From: Ornithodoros turicata
Lineage: Eukaryota > Arthropoda > Arachnida > Ixodida > Argasidae
DNA length: 64,000 nt
Assembly (NCBI RefSeq): GCF_037126465.1
Contig: NC_088202.1
Span: 116,620,623-116,684,622, forward strand
Direction: 5' to 3'
The translations under genes and the position numbers were made by a program. Positions 1 through 10,819 of this stretch are shown one piece after another (the stretch's first letter is position 1; each line of letters begins with the position of its first letter). Below the pieces are notes generated by a model. The model did no database searches, had not been told where the DNA came from, and worked only from the letters and a program-made list of their open reading frames with translations.

Positions 1-786
1 TCCACCATGCAGTGGACCCGTCAGTATCATTTAAGACGTCAGGTAGCTTCCCTCGCAGTTTTACGGCACTTCTGCGGCGTCTACGACTCAACGTCGCCTT
101 CACCCCTGTGTTCCGGGTTAAGCTGGGTTAGAGTAACACGCTGTGCCCACCTTGCCACACCCCAGCTACGATCCTCCGTATCATCGAGGACTGCGAACGG
201 TACACTTGTGATGCCGGGTGTTTCGACGCCAACTTGAGCTCCTTGACTATAGACCATTCAGCTTGTCCAAAGTACTTGGCCCATGGAGCTGCGCATCAGT
301 GCCGGGCTCTTCGCTCCCTTTTTGGTTTCATGCAAGCCACTGGACTCCTCGAAGAGCTCTAAACAGAACTCGCGTACTTCGCTTCGCGTTCACCATAATT
401 CATCCTCTCATATTAACCTCTGTGAAGTTGGGAGGGGGGATATATTTATTAGACGAAAAGGAAAAAAAAACGGGGGAAAGGTCAGCCAAACGAGACGTCG
501 GCTTGCTATTCCAGAAATAAATAAATAAATAAAGATAATTAATAAATAATAAATAAATAAAAAGAAAAGAAGAGAATTAAAGAAAGAAAGAAATAGGAAG
601 GAATAATAAATAAAGAAAGTTAAGAAATAAGAAAGAAATAAAAAGAAAAAGAATTAGGGCAATAAAGGATAAACTGACAAATGATGAAAGAAGGATGAGG
701 TAGATTAAAGACAAAGATGACAACAACAAAAAAGTGGGGTAGGGGCCTGTGTCTACCACGAGGAAACATCCCATGTCATCATCACT
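1..786 (+). pseudogene. Decayed 3' end of an RNase H-type LINE
   Basis: Translated pieces in shifting frames match the C-terminal part of the better copy at 8255-9345: the segment before the zinc knuckle, the Cys-His cluster region, and a shared RPFSLSKVLGPWS-like block (copy: RPFNICKILGPWS). Several frameshifts and stops break it, so it is dead. The 3' UTR is also shared: GGGGTAGGG...GGAAACATCCCA followed by a CAT-rich tail at 734-786. Between the end of the ORF and that tail lies an A/G-rich low-complexity tract (about 505-720) absent from the other copy. The 5' part lies outside the window. Confidence 0.7.
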
Positions 787-1026
787 TCTCCTTCATTTAT
801 TGTTGATGTTGCTCTACTAACTTGCGTAACTAACTGTAACAAAACTTAGCTAAACGTACTTCAGTAACTTTACGTTCTCCAACGTAAAGTTCTGCCTCCT
901 ATTACTCAGAACCGTTTTGTACGGAGATAATGATCTACTGCGATCGAAGCAACCGTTGCATGCTTGTACGAACAAATGTACTTCCGTAGCACGTCGTCTG
1001 GCACAGCTGAGCTGAAGCGCCACCAG

Positions 1027-1188
1027 GGAGGCTAAGTTCGTACAGTGTAGAGGTAACTTGATGCGTCGAGATAAGAAATCGGAGTATTGGACAGCGTTGC
1101 GCACGGCGCTACCCGCTGTCCAATGGACGCGTTCTGATTATTTTTCTCGACGCATCAAGCTATCTCTACACTGAACGAACTTAGCCTG
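1027..1188. repeat. Imperfect inverted repeat (foldback)
   Basis: About 68-72 bases starting GAGGCTAAGTTCGTACAG reappear inverted at 1116-1188, around a 17-20-base centre. Both arms share GATGCGTCGAGA. I see no coding sense and no target duplication. It may be a small MITE or a foldback relic. Confidence 0.6.
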
Positions 1189-1913
1189 CCATTAAACAAA
1201 TGCAACGACGGTGTCTTTCCAGGACGTTGTTTACTTGTTGCACACTTTCTACACCGCGTATAGACGGCACGCGCCCCTACGTCATAGATTACGTTTCGCC
1301 ACAGCGCAAAGGATGCTGGTGGGCACTGTCAGCTTTATCAGCCAATCAACCCACGCGTTTTTCCCGCTTCTTGCCCACCACAGCAAAATATAACCTCGAA
1401 CCGATCTTCTCGTGACGTCACATGTTTGTAGACAGAGGGTCGTGTATAGTGTGTGGGACGGCATCGTGTGCTCGACATATACGCTTTCCATCACTTTGAA
1501 GGCGCCGTAAATGGCGTTGTCTAGTCGCCCCAGCTGTTTTGCCCTATGCAGGAGCATGCTCAGTGGAGCGGGAGCTATACGAAAGTGGATATCACCTCCA
1601 ACAGTCTTTCTGGAGAAAGCTTCTGGGCAGTTCCTACGAAGGCATGCTTCGTCCGGTGAGAAAGCACTGATGATACGTTGGACAGCGGAGCAAAATACCG
1701 TACTGCTTCCAGGCACGTATATATCCCATCGTGTAATACTGGTCTGGACTAGTAGAGCAACGTTTGACGGTCGGTCCTTTTGAGGGGCACTTAAGGAAGA
1801 CATTATTCACTGGTGATATACACTGGTCTACGCGGTCTTGTAATTATTTCTGACCCTATTGTATAGCGGGTAAAGCCCGTGCATAAAGCATGTGATGTGA
1901 GTCATGTTGGGAT
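1189..1913. other. Unassigned interval
   Basis: There is an open minus-strand frame of 173 codons at 1803-1282, but it has no recognisable domain, no flanking splice logic that I can defend, and frames on the other strand are open too. I see no repeat family here. Treated as non-coding. Confidence 0.4.
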
Positions 1914-2612
1914 CAGAGTTGCGGAATTAAAATTCCGGAATTGGAATGATTCCGGAATGATGCCCTGTTTTTACCGCACCGGAACGGAATGGGAATGGAG
2001 TTAAGTCACCAGCTGTTGGGAATGGAATTTGAATGGAATTAGACCTGTTTGGGGCCGGAATGGAATGGCCAGCGAATGGTGTTAAATTGCTGGCCTCCAG
2101 CACGCTGGGTTTTGAGCGGAGGCCACTCAAAGTAAGTGTCTGGCAACCATTCAACCGAAGGTCGTCTATAGTTTCGGATATACAACGCAAGGAAAACGTC
2201 CGCACTTCGGACGCTGTACGTGCAGGCAACCTTGCTCGTAAACGCCCGTCGCGGCGCTGGTTCTTGTTTTAAGATGTGAATGTTGAAAACAAAAGGGAAC
2301 ACAAAAATCATTAAAATACAGCAGTATACGATTCGTTGTGCATTGGCTGTTTGTGGGATATCTAGTATCCCGTTATATGTTTCTTCTTTTTTTTTTTTTT
2401 TTTGCACTGATCAGTGCACCAGTTAATAACTTATAGTGCATCACGTTAGCCCCGGACACGTGGCCCCGGAGTGGGAATTTCCTTTTCTTGGGTGGAATGA
2501 GAATGAGCCTCACGTCTTCATTCCGAAGAATTAAAAGGAATGGACTTTCCCCTCGCGCCCACTCCTCGGAATGGAATTGGAATTGAATGGATCGACCCAT
2601 TCCGCAACACTG
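1914..2612. mobile_element. hAT-type MITE with perfect 8-bp TSD
   Basis: The element begins CAGAGTTGCGGAA and ends TTCCGCAACACTG, inverted copies of each other. It is flanked on both sides by GTTGGGAT (1906-1913 and 2613-2620), a perfect 8-bp target duplication. An 8-bp duplication with CAG-starting ends is the hAT superfamily signature. The 699-bp interior is rich in GGAATGG/CCATTCC in both orientations near the ends and has no transposase; a T tract lies near 2390. A second member is at 12255-12727. Confidence 0.85.
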
Positions 2613-2860
2613 GTTGGGATAGGATGGCTGAAGGTGCGACCCAGCAGCCAACACGTAAGAAGCTGTCGTGAAGATAAGAACCAGTTCGTTATCCACTGTT
2701 AGCTTCATGGACCGCAGGGACGCGCTGACAAAAAGTGCCGTATATTCCTTTAGTCATTCATCGGCACTTATTGATGAAAATGCACAAAAAGTCGAAAAAG
2801 GCAAAACATATACACGAATGATACCTGTTTAGAACGTCATTTTCGACCTGATTCGTGCTT

Positions 2861-3083
2861 AGAACGTTGTAAGGCAGAAATGAGTTTTAAGTGAGCTTTA
2901 GTATGTCGTACGCTATTGCGTCCGTGTACGTAAGGGATAGCGTTGGCGGTTCTGCGCACGCGCAAGACATAAATAGAGCTTTGCGCATTGCGTAGAACCA
3001 CCACGCTATCCCATACGTACGCAAAGGCGACAGCGTACGATATAGTTAAACTCACTAGTATCTCGACGTTCCCCGACAAAAGA
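2861..3083. repeat. Foldback element, ~100-bp arms
   Basis: GTACGTAAGGGATAGCG and GGTTCTGCGCA on the left arm recur inverted on the right (CGCTATCCCATACGTAC, TGCGTAGAACC). The similarity continues outward through a shared TCGTACGCT block for about 100 bases per arm around a short centre (about 2975). No ORF. A non-autonomous foldback MITE is the likely nature. Confidence 0.65.
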
Positions 3084-3500
3084 CATTTGCCTGAAAAGCC
3101 GCTCTCTGATTATAATACAGATACAAGTACTCAAAAGTATTACAGTAATAGTATCATAAAATTCATAATACAAAGTATTACCACCATTGCCTACACCTGC
3201 GTTGCCTACATTGTCTAACAAACTAAAAAGTTAGAGCAGAACTAATAGCGTTGAAAAATTAGTGGTACGGAGCAATCATGCGTCTGCATCATGGTTTTCA
3301 CGGTGACTGTGCATACACGCTGAGAGGCCGTTTATCGGATATAACACATAACTTGTACACACGGTCTACATAAAAAAAAAAGGCATCTTAATGGACGGCA
3401 GGGTGTACTGATGTTTACCAATGGCAAACATGGCAGTCAAAGATGGCATGTGCAACTTTATAGCGGAAAATACAATCTGTAAATGTTGTGCGACGTGCTA

Positions 3501-4873
3501 GGGTTGGCAATCAAGTTTATAGAGGATACGTTAATCATTATAGTAAGTGCTGATCTCAATACGTCGGTCATAGAAAACACTAAAGAAGCTTCGTTGGAGG
3601 TATTCCATATCTGCAGAAAGTGGTGTTGACACAATTTCAAGCAACAGACGAAAATTCGATAATAGAAAGAACAACAATAACAACAATAAATACGAAGAAG
3701 AATAGCAAAGGCTAACTGAAGCCACAAAAACAGCAACAAATAGAATGACGGTAATGAATGGGGAAATTCGCCACCTGAGCTGTGGCAGTCACTACCGAAA
3801 CGATAGTGCACATAAGTTCAACAAAATTTGAGCAATATACGTGAGGTTACACCAAATTTCTGCATAGGAGTGCAAGTTATAGTCAGGATTGCCAGGTCGA
3901 AATCCTGAAAAATCGCTAACGCGCACTGAGAAACTAGCCAGAAGTAGCCACCAACAACAACAAATACACTGATGATGAATAATGGGGAAATTGGTCCACA
4001 CTTGTGACACCCACTACCTCAATACCGACGGGGCTTATAAAATAAAGAAAAAAACTTATAATTAAATATAAAATGACAATGAGGTGACGATGGGGGAGAG
4101 ACGATAGTAAGGCCGCACCTCAGCATAAGAAAGTAAAGGAGAATAAAGTAGCCATTTGCTCCTGTATGTAGCCAATTGTGTAGCCAGTGGTCTTTAGGCA
4201 TCATCTCAAATGTGCTGTGCTCCTTTAAGGTAATCGTACCATGAATGCGGAACTGTCATTTGTACGGGAACACCGTGATACACATTGACCAACTGGTAAA
4301 ACATTCAGGTCGAGTTCTTGAGGCACACGAAAGAAAAAAGAAATACCAGTGTCGTGTCGATATGATCTAAGTTCCACGCGAAACATCACTCAAGAAGGAA
4401 ACGTAACCATCCTAGTGGCCACAGACTAACCAAAGAGAAACCTTATGATAATTCGTATAATGTCTACCCGTGTCTTTAGGTTGCGAGAGAACAATGGTCA
4501 TACGCGACACCAGAGAAGGATCTTTAACGACTGGTGGAACACCACGAGAGAAACAAAGTTCTACTAAGGGGACGGGGGGGGGGGGGGGGTCATATGTTTA
4601 ATACAAAGTAAAAAACAAACAGAAGGGAAAGGTTACCGACTAAGGGAATGCCTGACATCAAGCGACTGAGGAATGAATGCAGTAATTCATTAGATATGTC
4701 GGCACGATGAAAATTATCGTGTTTTAGTTTCACAGAAGTCCCAAATATCGGGCCAAAACGTATCCACAAAGTAGCTAGAAAATAGCCCAGTCGCTATCGC
4801 CCAAATATCGGTGCCGCACGACAGCCAGAAAGTAGCCAGTTCGGCGCAAAGTTGCCACGTCTGGCAACCCTGG
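3501..4873. mobile_element. hAT-like element cluster with GTTGCCA ends
   Basis: The left boundary reads GGGTTGGCAATC and the right boundary GGCAACCCTG, inverted hAT-style ends. Inside, at 3884, a second start CAGGATTGCCAGG begins another copy. Segments before each (AATGGGGAAATT with a following CACT or CAC-CACTACC) recur at about 3755-3805 and 3978-4018, so two or more related copies overlap or are nested. A G tract of about 17 lies near 4575. No transposase and no clean target duplication seen. Confidence 0.5.
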
Positions 4874-7445
4874 ATAGTGGTTTCGTGCGTGTGGAATATA
4901 AAGGAAATATCGAGAAGGACTCCAAGATCTCTAACAAGAAATCATCGTGTTATATTAGTGGAAGCAAGTGAGTAAGCGTGCTCTATGATGATCTATGCGT
5001 GCGTCCAAAGCCTCGCTGCTTAATTGTCTTTGAAGGCTATGTTTCTGCTCATTTTCAGACAGACCATACATTGATCGCCACTATTAACCAGACAAAAAAA
5101 AAACTATGTGTTAAGGCGAACTGATAAATGTACCATAGCTCCACATTAAGGCCATTTATTATAAGGAGGAATTCCGTTTGGAGAGGATGCGAATAACCAT
5201 ACGTTAGCTTCAAGGAGATGTATAAGAGCGTGTTGGTTGAACTAAAGTAAAACACACGTGGAGGACACGAGCAGCGTTCCGTTGACCGTCGGTGTCCATC
5301 CCCGTCCTCCCTGCACGTTCGTTTACCATGCTTCTGGTTTTTGTGTATTCTACATGTTCAGTAGAAATCCAGTAGAATTCAGTAGAATTCAGTAGAAAAA
5401 AAAAAAAAAACTATTGTTTCGGGACTGCGCATATCAAATATGTTTCTTATGGAATGGAATCAAGTTATTATTTTTCTTTTTGTGCAGCGATTACTGTATC
5501 CGGTTTTGCGGCGTTGACGGTGACCATGGGTACAATGCTATGGCGAGCGTAGCAGGAACGAAATAACGTCGTCGCACAATTACGTCACATCATGACGTGG
5601 TACAGTGGATGTCACCAATGATATCGCACCACCTGCAGCACCGCCATTGGCCGGCACAGTTGTCAATCGCAGCGCAAGGGAAGGGAAATAAACCTGAGCT
5701 GTGAGAACGGTGTGATCGTCGTGACCGGGAGCAAACGGTTCATGTGATCGTCGCCGCAGTCTACATATCGCCCGGAACCACGCAAGAGAGTAATCGCGTA
5801 ATCCCTCTGCTGTACACTGAGCATTTTTTAAGCAATCTAATTTCAAAGATTGTTGCACCAAGCAAATTTTGCGTACTCCAAGACGCGGCAACCCTGAGAT
5901 GACTCGCGCGTCATCTATTGATAATGCACGCAACCAGGCTAGCCATCTCAAGTTGTGCGCAGCTGCAATGTGCACTTCGTCGTCGAATGTGCGCGGCTGG
6001 TGCATCTCGGAACACTGTAACGTAAAGCAAGCATCCGTAGAAATCGCCTGAATGCGAAGTTTTGCACACAGCACAGACACCGAGCGACTTTCACAGCTTT
6101 CATCTTCTCGTCACTCTACCCACGCCGTGACCGTGGCTAATGGCAGAGGAGCAGACGACGCGGAGAGAGAGAAAGGCCAACAGGTGGTGCACATCGCGCA
6201 GCCATTTTTTGCGGGTTGCAACAGCTTAAACCGAAACTCTCGGGAGTTGCTCTTATTCTTCAAAACTAGTCCCATAGTAGTAGCCTGTCTCAAATGGGTT
6301 ACATTGTACTTCAATATCACGTGACACCTGTGCACCAATCCGAGGCGGGCTCCAACTGTTTTCCTCGGCGAACGTAGAAGGTCGCCACCGTTCACTGAAA
6401 GTTGATGACTTGTGTCTGTCACATTCGCACTAAAATTTCTGTCAGTTGTCAGTAAGCAGTTGTAGCGTCAAGTCTTCGTCCCTCCTCTTTGACTGTGTTC
6501 TTCTGTATCTCACATCACACTGCCAAGTTCTACATGATGGTATCTTAAAACATGGTGGTTATATTTCACTTTACAGTCCCGGTGTGTTGTCGCTAGTTCA
6601 ATAAAGCAAGTGTGAAAACAGTTGTCTATGTGTTTGTAGTGAACACTATACTGTGAAAACATTGCGCCATTTTTGCGCGAAGATGATACAGCTATCGTTG
6701 TCACTTCTTCGTACAGTGAGGCAAAAAAGCGTGTTTTTACGTACCCGACAGAAGATGCACATGGATTATTTTTATTTATACAGGGGACCAAATTTTTGAG
6801 GCAAGCAGGAGACGCTTTCACATAAGTGAACAAAGGTGATGAGCGAATAAGACAACAGTAACACAACATGATAGAAACGACAACACAACTGCAACAATAG
6901 AAGATGTAACAGTATGTGAAACAGAAGAAACAACGCTGTGACTTATTTACAGTGTTTCCTAAAGAGATTAGGGAATTGTTCGGTGGAAGAAGATGTTTAA
7001 ATCCATTAGTCTTGAAAAAAAAAAAAAAGAGTCAGCCGAAAACCTCATTGGCCGACAGGTGTTTTCTTGTTTGTTTGTTTACATTGCTCTGGACTGAATG
7101 AATTTAGGCAGGAACTGTTACATTACAAGTTTAAAAGCTACCTGGTTTTGCTTTTGATTGTTGCTTAGTTTTATGGAAATAATTCAGACTCGAGAATTTA
7201 TGCATTTCTTGTAGTCGATTAACAACATGTTAAACAAATGACGTTTGAGAAGAACTATATAGGTATATTTTCTCCTGAAACTGAAGCATTATTTAATTTG
7301 TTAATATTCTGCTTCAAAACACTTTTCACTAGAAGTGTTTTTTTTTCTGGCCTTTTAAACTCTCTTTAAAGAAAGGATTCGGAAGATTCGAGATCTGTAA
7401 CATTCGTGGATTTGTAGAACCTTCCTTTGATTCGGATTCGTAAAA
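4874..7445. other. Mostly unassigned interval
   Basis: A short tandem CAGTAGAATT motif, four units, lies at 5359-5395 and is followed by an A run. A 166-codon open frame on the minus strand (6080-5580) has no recognisable domain. A-rich runs occur near 7017. At 7375-7445 several GATTCG/ATTCGT motifs repeat, as in arthropod MITE ends, directly beside the reverse transcriptase relic. I see no gene. Confidence 0.4.
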
Positions 7446-7790
7446 TTTTGGATTCGTCCCATCTCTAATAAAAATAATACAATCATCCGCAAATCAATTT
7501 AACGAGATCATTAAAATAAACCAAAATCCACAAATGTTCCGAAACACTGCCCCGTGGAAAACCTGACCGACACGACTGGTATTTCAGGAACAGTTCTTAA
7601 TTTCTAGTCATTGATGTCTGTCTTAAGATATGTGCTAATCCGCTGAACAACACGGCAGGAAAGTCCTATACACATCCCAATTTATGCAATAACTTTCCGT
7701 GAGGTACGTTATCAAAGTATTTAGAGAAATCTAAAAACGGTGCATCTGTTTTCTTCCACAATATCCAGTACCCTGGGAAATGAGTGCACC
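7446..7790 (-). pseudogene. Reverse transcriptase relic of a non-LTR retrotransposon
   Basis: Read on the minus strand, 7740-7675 encodes LDFSKYFDNVPHGKLLHK, the palm block A of CR1/Jockey-type reverse transcriptases (D-F-S-K-x-F-D-x-V-P-H). About 150 bases further, SGFPRGSV and LVYFNDL match block B (S-G-V-P-Q-G-S-V ... Y-I-N-D-L). After a frame change FADDC matches the catalytic F-A-D-D block. Stops and shifts between the blocks show it is dead. The element is truncated on both sides. Confidence 0.78.
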
Positions 7791-7811
7791 ACGGACGCAA
7801 GCTGAGTGACG

Positions 7812-7893
7812 GTATTTTTAAGTGTTTTGGAGTAGCCGGCTCTTATGTTTTGTAGGAGTCACCATCTCCATATTTTTCTTTTTTAATTCCAAC
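7812..7893 (+). mobile_element. LINE 3'-end fragment (GGAGTAGCC type)
   Basis: TTTTGGAGTAGCCGGC followed by ACCATCTCCATATTTTTCTTT is shared with 16043-16108 and resembles the tail at 10505-10600 in reverse. These are 3' UTR ends of a LINE family. Only the last 80 bases are present, as expected for 5'-truncated copies. Confidence 0.5.
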
Positions 7894-7962
7894 TGAGTGA
7901 CGGTTGACATGCTCTTTCTGGAAGCATACTGATAGCCCGCCAGAACACAGTAGTCAGTCTCA

Positions 7963-8008
7963 CACTCACTCACTCACTCACTCACTCACTCACTCACTCA
8001 CTCACTCA

Positions 8009-8096
<88 letters not shown>

Positions 8097-8132
8097 CTCA
8101 CGCACTCACTCACTCACACACACACACACACA
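7963..8132. repeat. (ACTC)n-(ACGC)n-(AC)n microsatellite
   Basis: A tetranucleotide array changes from ACTC units to about 25 ACGC units, then returns to ACTC and ends in AC dinucleotides. The frame across it is open in all phases because the unit has no stop, so the apparent His-Thr-rich ORF is not a gene. It abuts the LINE copy starting near 8255. Confidence 0.95.
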
Positions 8133-8254
8133 TGATGAGATTGGACTGATGCCGGCCAGCAGGCTGAGCTGGGCAGTCACTAAAACACTTCAGCATATCA
8201 TATGCTGTAGGTTACACAACACTAACACATGACGGTAAGTAATCATTAATCTTA

Positions 8255-9345
8255 CGTTTCGAGTTGTCGAGTTGTCGGGTCGAAGAGCCAAACCCCTGCT
8301 CCAGTCCTCAAGCAGGCTACTGTGGAGTGGATGGACGCTGCATACGGATACCAAACCGCCGTATATACGGACGGTTCCTCTACTACTGGCGGCTCATCTG
8401 CGGCATTTGTAGTTCCAGAGGAATCAATTTCACGTGGGTTCCGCCCATCGCACCGCACCTCGGCCACCTCTGCGGAGTTGTATGCCATCCTGTTATTCCT
8501 AAAGTCTATTTTGGATCACCACCCCCGCCTCTGGGTGGTTTACACAGATTCGCGGGCAGCGCTGCAGTGCATAGACAACATGGGCATCCGTGGCTCCTTG
8601 GCTCCGGTGGTAGTGAACATCTTGACGACGCTCAAGGTTTTAGGAGACAGGGGCCACCGGCTGACCCTCCAATGGGTCCCTAGCCACATTGGAATAAGAG
8701 GCAATGAAGCAGCGGATCGGGCAGCTGCTGCGGCTCACCATCGCCGCTCAGCAGTCCCCATCAAACTTTCGAATGGGGATAGACGCTCCCTCTTGTCCGC
8801 ATTGACTTCGCCTTGGGCCTATCAGGAATGGTGTCATGACATCACCCGGCGGTCGCTTCTGTATGCTGTTGACCCAACACTATTATTTGAAATGCCAGGC
8901 GGTTTCCCTCGCCTCTTTACCTCTCTCGTGCGTCGTCTACGACTTAGCGTCGCATTCATCCCTGCACTCCGGGATAGGCTGGGCCACAGCAACACGGCGC
9001 TGTGTACAACTTGTAGTGTCCCGGCAGCAATCCGACACATTATAGAAGACTGCAGCCAGTACGTACGCGAGCGACGGGCCTATAAATGTCAACTTGAAAT
9101 GCCGGATCAGAGGCCATTCAACATCTGCAAAATTCTCGGCCCATGGAGTAACCCTGGACATCAGTGCCGTGCACTTGGCGCTTTCCTTTCCTTTCTGAGG
9201 GCCACCGGCCTCCTTCACGAACTGTAGGGATTTCCTTCCCTCGTCATCCTTTCATATGAACCTTTTTGGAATGGGGTAGGGTCCTGCACTCAACGCAGGG
9301 AAACATCCCACATCATCATCATCATTGTTGTTGTTGTTGTTGTGT
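8255..9345 (+). mobile_element. 5'-truncated RNase H LINE (I-clade type), 3' end
   Basis: Sequence from about 8255 holds the RNase H and C-terminal zinc knuckle part of ORF2, then a 3' UTR ending with GGAAACATCCCA and a CAT/TTG simple-repeat tail at 9310-9342. Upstream endonuclease and reverse transcriptase are absent, so it is a normal 5'-truncated insertion. Related ends occur at 1-786 and, faintly, 22080-22235. Confidence 0.8.
8322..9227 (+). CDS. LINE ORF2 C-terminus: RNase H + CCHC knuckle
   Basis: The 301-residue frame is uninterrupted. Counting from the first Met, RNase H catalytic residues are D17 (YTDGSS), E52 (SAELYAI), D76 (YTDSRA) and D132 (NEAADRA), with WVPSH at 118-122; all four acidic residues are present. 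A CCHC cluster follows: C228, C231, H239, C244. The protein ends LLHEL-stop. This order (RNase H then CCHC at the C-terminus) is typical of the I group of LINEs. The frame stays open upstream of the Met (to about 8257), so the Met is not a true start; the copy is a 5'-truncated piece of a larger polyprotein. An intact frame suggests a fairly recent insertion. Confidence 0.82.
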   Translation: MEWMDAAYGYQTAVYTDGSSTTGGSSAAFVVPEESISRGFRPSHRTSATSAELYAILLFLKSILDHHPRLWVVYTDSRAALQCIDNMGIRGSLAPVVVNILTTLKVLGDRGHRLTLQWVPSHIGIRGNEAADRAAAAAHHRRSAVPIKLSNGDRRSLLSALTSPWAYQEWCHDITRRSLLYAVDPTLLFEMPGGFPRLFTSLVRRLRLSVAFIPALRDRLGHSNTALCTTCSVPAAIRHIIEDCSQYVRERRAYKCQLEMPDQRPFNICKILGPWSNPGHQCRALGAFLSFLRATGLLHEL

Positions 9346-9390
9346 CTAAATAGAATCCTTCCGTGAGCAACGGACATGACATACGTACTG

Positions 9391-9470
9391 TTGAACATGT
9401 GCGGGTTCGAGTCCTACAGCTGGCTAACCTTTTCAGTGACTTCCATCTTTCATACGTACTGTGTTGTCAG
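9391..9470 (+). mobile_element. tRNA-derived SINE (type A), 3' fragment
   Basis: GGGTTCGAGTCCTACAGCTG, the T-arm and 3' acceptor strand of a tRNA-like head, is followed by GGCTAACCTTTTCAGTGACTT. The same block occurs at 25619-25665 and, inverted, at 48461-48500. The 5' half of the head is missing. Confidence 0.65.
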
Positions 9471-10504
9471 ACACACTCCATGAAGAAGAAGAAGAAGCAA
9501 CAAAAAAAAGAAGAAAAAAGAACATGCACTCTATTTTCTTGTCGTGACTTCTATGTTGACAAGGTACGTTGTACTTTGTGGGTTACGCTAGGGTTTCACA
9601 CATTTTCTTTCGCTCCCCGTTTCCCATTGCCATTCCACCTTTCTCACATCAAATACATGTGACACACTGAAGATTATTAGCAAAATAAACACAGTGTTCG
9701 CAAAGAACGAAGATTGCTATGATTACCAACCAACCCAGTTTCAAAAAATCTGCCAGGAGTAGTACTGCAAGGAATACTGCCCCGCGACCTTGAGGCCGTA
9801 TTCCGAGACACGGTCCACTGAGGCAGACCGCGTTAACCAAGGGGCTCTGAGCAGGCTCTTTTTTTGCCCCTCTCCACCGCATGTGTCGCCTCTCTCTCGC
9901 CGCATGTTGCCGCCTCTCCACACCCGTTGGTGTGTCCCGTTTTTCGTTTTTCATTTTTTTGTTTTTCTTTCTCTTTTTTTTCTCTCTCTCTCTGTGGCAA
10001 CTTGCCGCCCGTCTCGGCAGGTAGACCGCCCTGTCTTTCATTTTCTTTCCTTCCTTTTCATAAACGATCCCTCCCCCCTCTCACTCCGGGTACGCGGATT
10101 TGAAGGAAATCCAGAGCACAACCAACCAAGTTGCACATGAATACTATAACCGTAAATGCGACTTACCCTGAGTTAACAAATCACTTCTATGTGTAAGTGT
10201 ATTGGTTTAACAGAATAGCCTTTCCAGTTACACTGCGATCTATACAAATCACAAATCAGTGTGGCCTCATTTCATCGCCGTTTTGTGCAGAGGGAGAGCA
10301 CGTGTAAACATGGCCCTCGTTGAGTACCACATCCCGTTCGTCGTCCGTGTAGTGGCCAAGGTCAATTCGATTTTGTTCGCGAGATTTGTTAAACGAGCCA
10401 GTGTCACGCATCCCGTTGTCCATTGTAATGCTGCCGATATACTAGTTCACTATCGTTGCCTGTGTTCTTCTCTGTTCAAGTAGGAAAAGGAAGTAGTAAT
10501 AGCG
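9471..10504. other. Pyrimidine-rich and unassigned sequence
   Basis: A purine-rich AAGAAG tract lies at 9480-9525 and a long C/T-rich tract at about 9855-10080, the latter in the style of LINE 3' UTRs in this window but without a recognisable ORF end. 10100-10500 shows no feature. Confidence 0.35.
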
Positions 10505-10600
10505 TCAATGATGATGATGATGACGATTGAAAGAAAGAAAGAAAAAAAAAAGGGGGGATTGGGTAGCCCTCATCACGAGGGCCGGCTACCCCAGAGAAAT
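10505..10600 (-). mobile_element. LINE 3'-end fragment, inverted
   Basis: On the minus strand GGGGTAGCCGGCCCTCGTGA is followed by CTACCCAATCCCCCC, a T/C-rich stretch and (CAT)5. This has the same plan as the other LINE tails here (GGxGTAGCC, C-rich block, T-rich block, simple-repeat tail). Confidence 0.5.
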
Positions 10601-10819
10601 AGCGTCGATGTTTGCAGCGGACTGCATATCCTACTAATAGACCGGCCTGGGCGGGCTCATTTGGGCCTCACATATAAAAATGAATGGAATACTAAAAATC
10701 CCTCCGATCATGTCGCAGCGCAGACCAGCATCGTTGCGTGAATCGGGGGTAGAGATAGTCAATCCTAACATCACGCATCCACCATTTACGCTGTAACCTC
10801 GAACCTTGCCAATTGCAAA

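Noticed and set aside
1282..1803. 173-codon minus-strand ORF
   Set aside because: No domain, the opposite strand is open too (1511-1783), and no splice or promoter logic supports it.
5580..6080. 166-codon minus-strand ORF
   Set aside because: Long but without any recognisable motif or flanking exon; GC-richer than its surroundings, which favours chance open frames.
7963..8132. CRISPR-like or satellite array
   Set aside because: A simple tetranucleotide repeat without spacers.
7904..8149. His-Thr-rich ORF
   Set aside because: It is translation of the ACTC/ACGC microsatellite.
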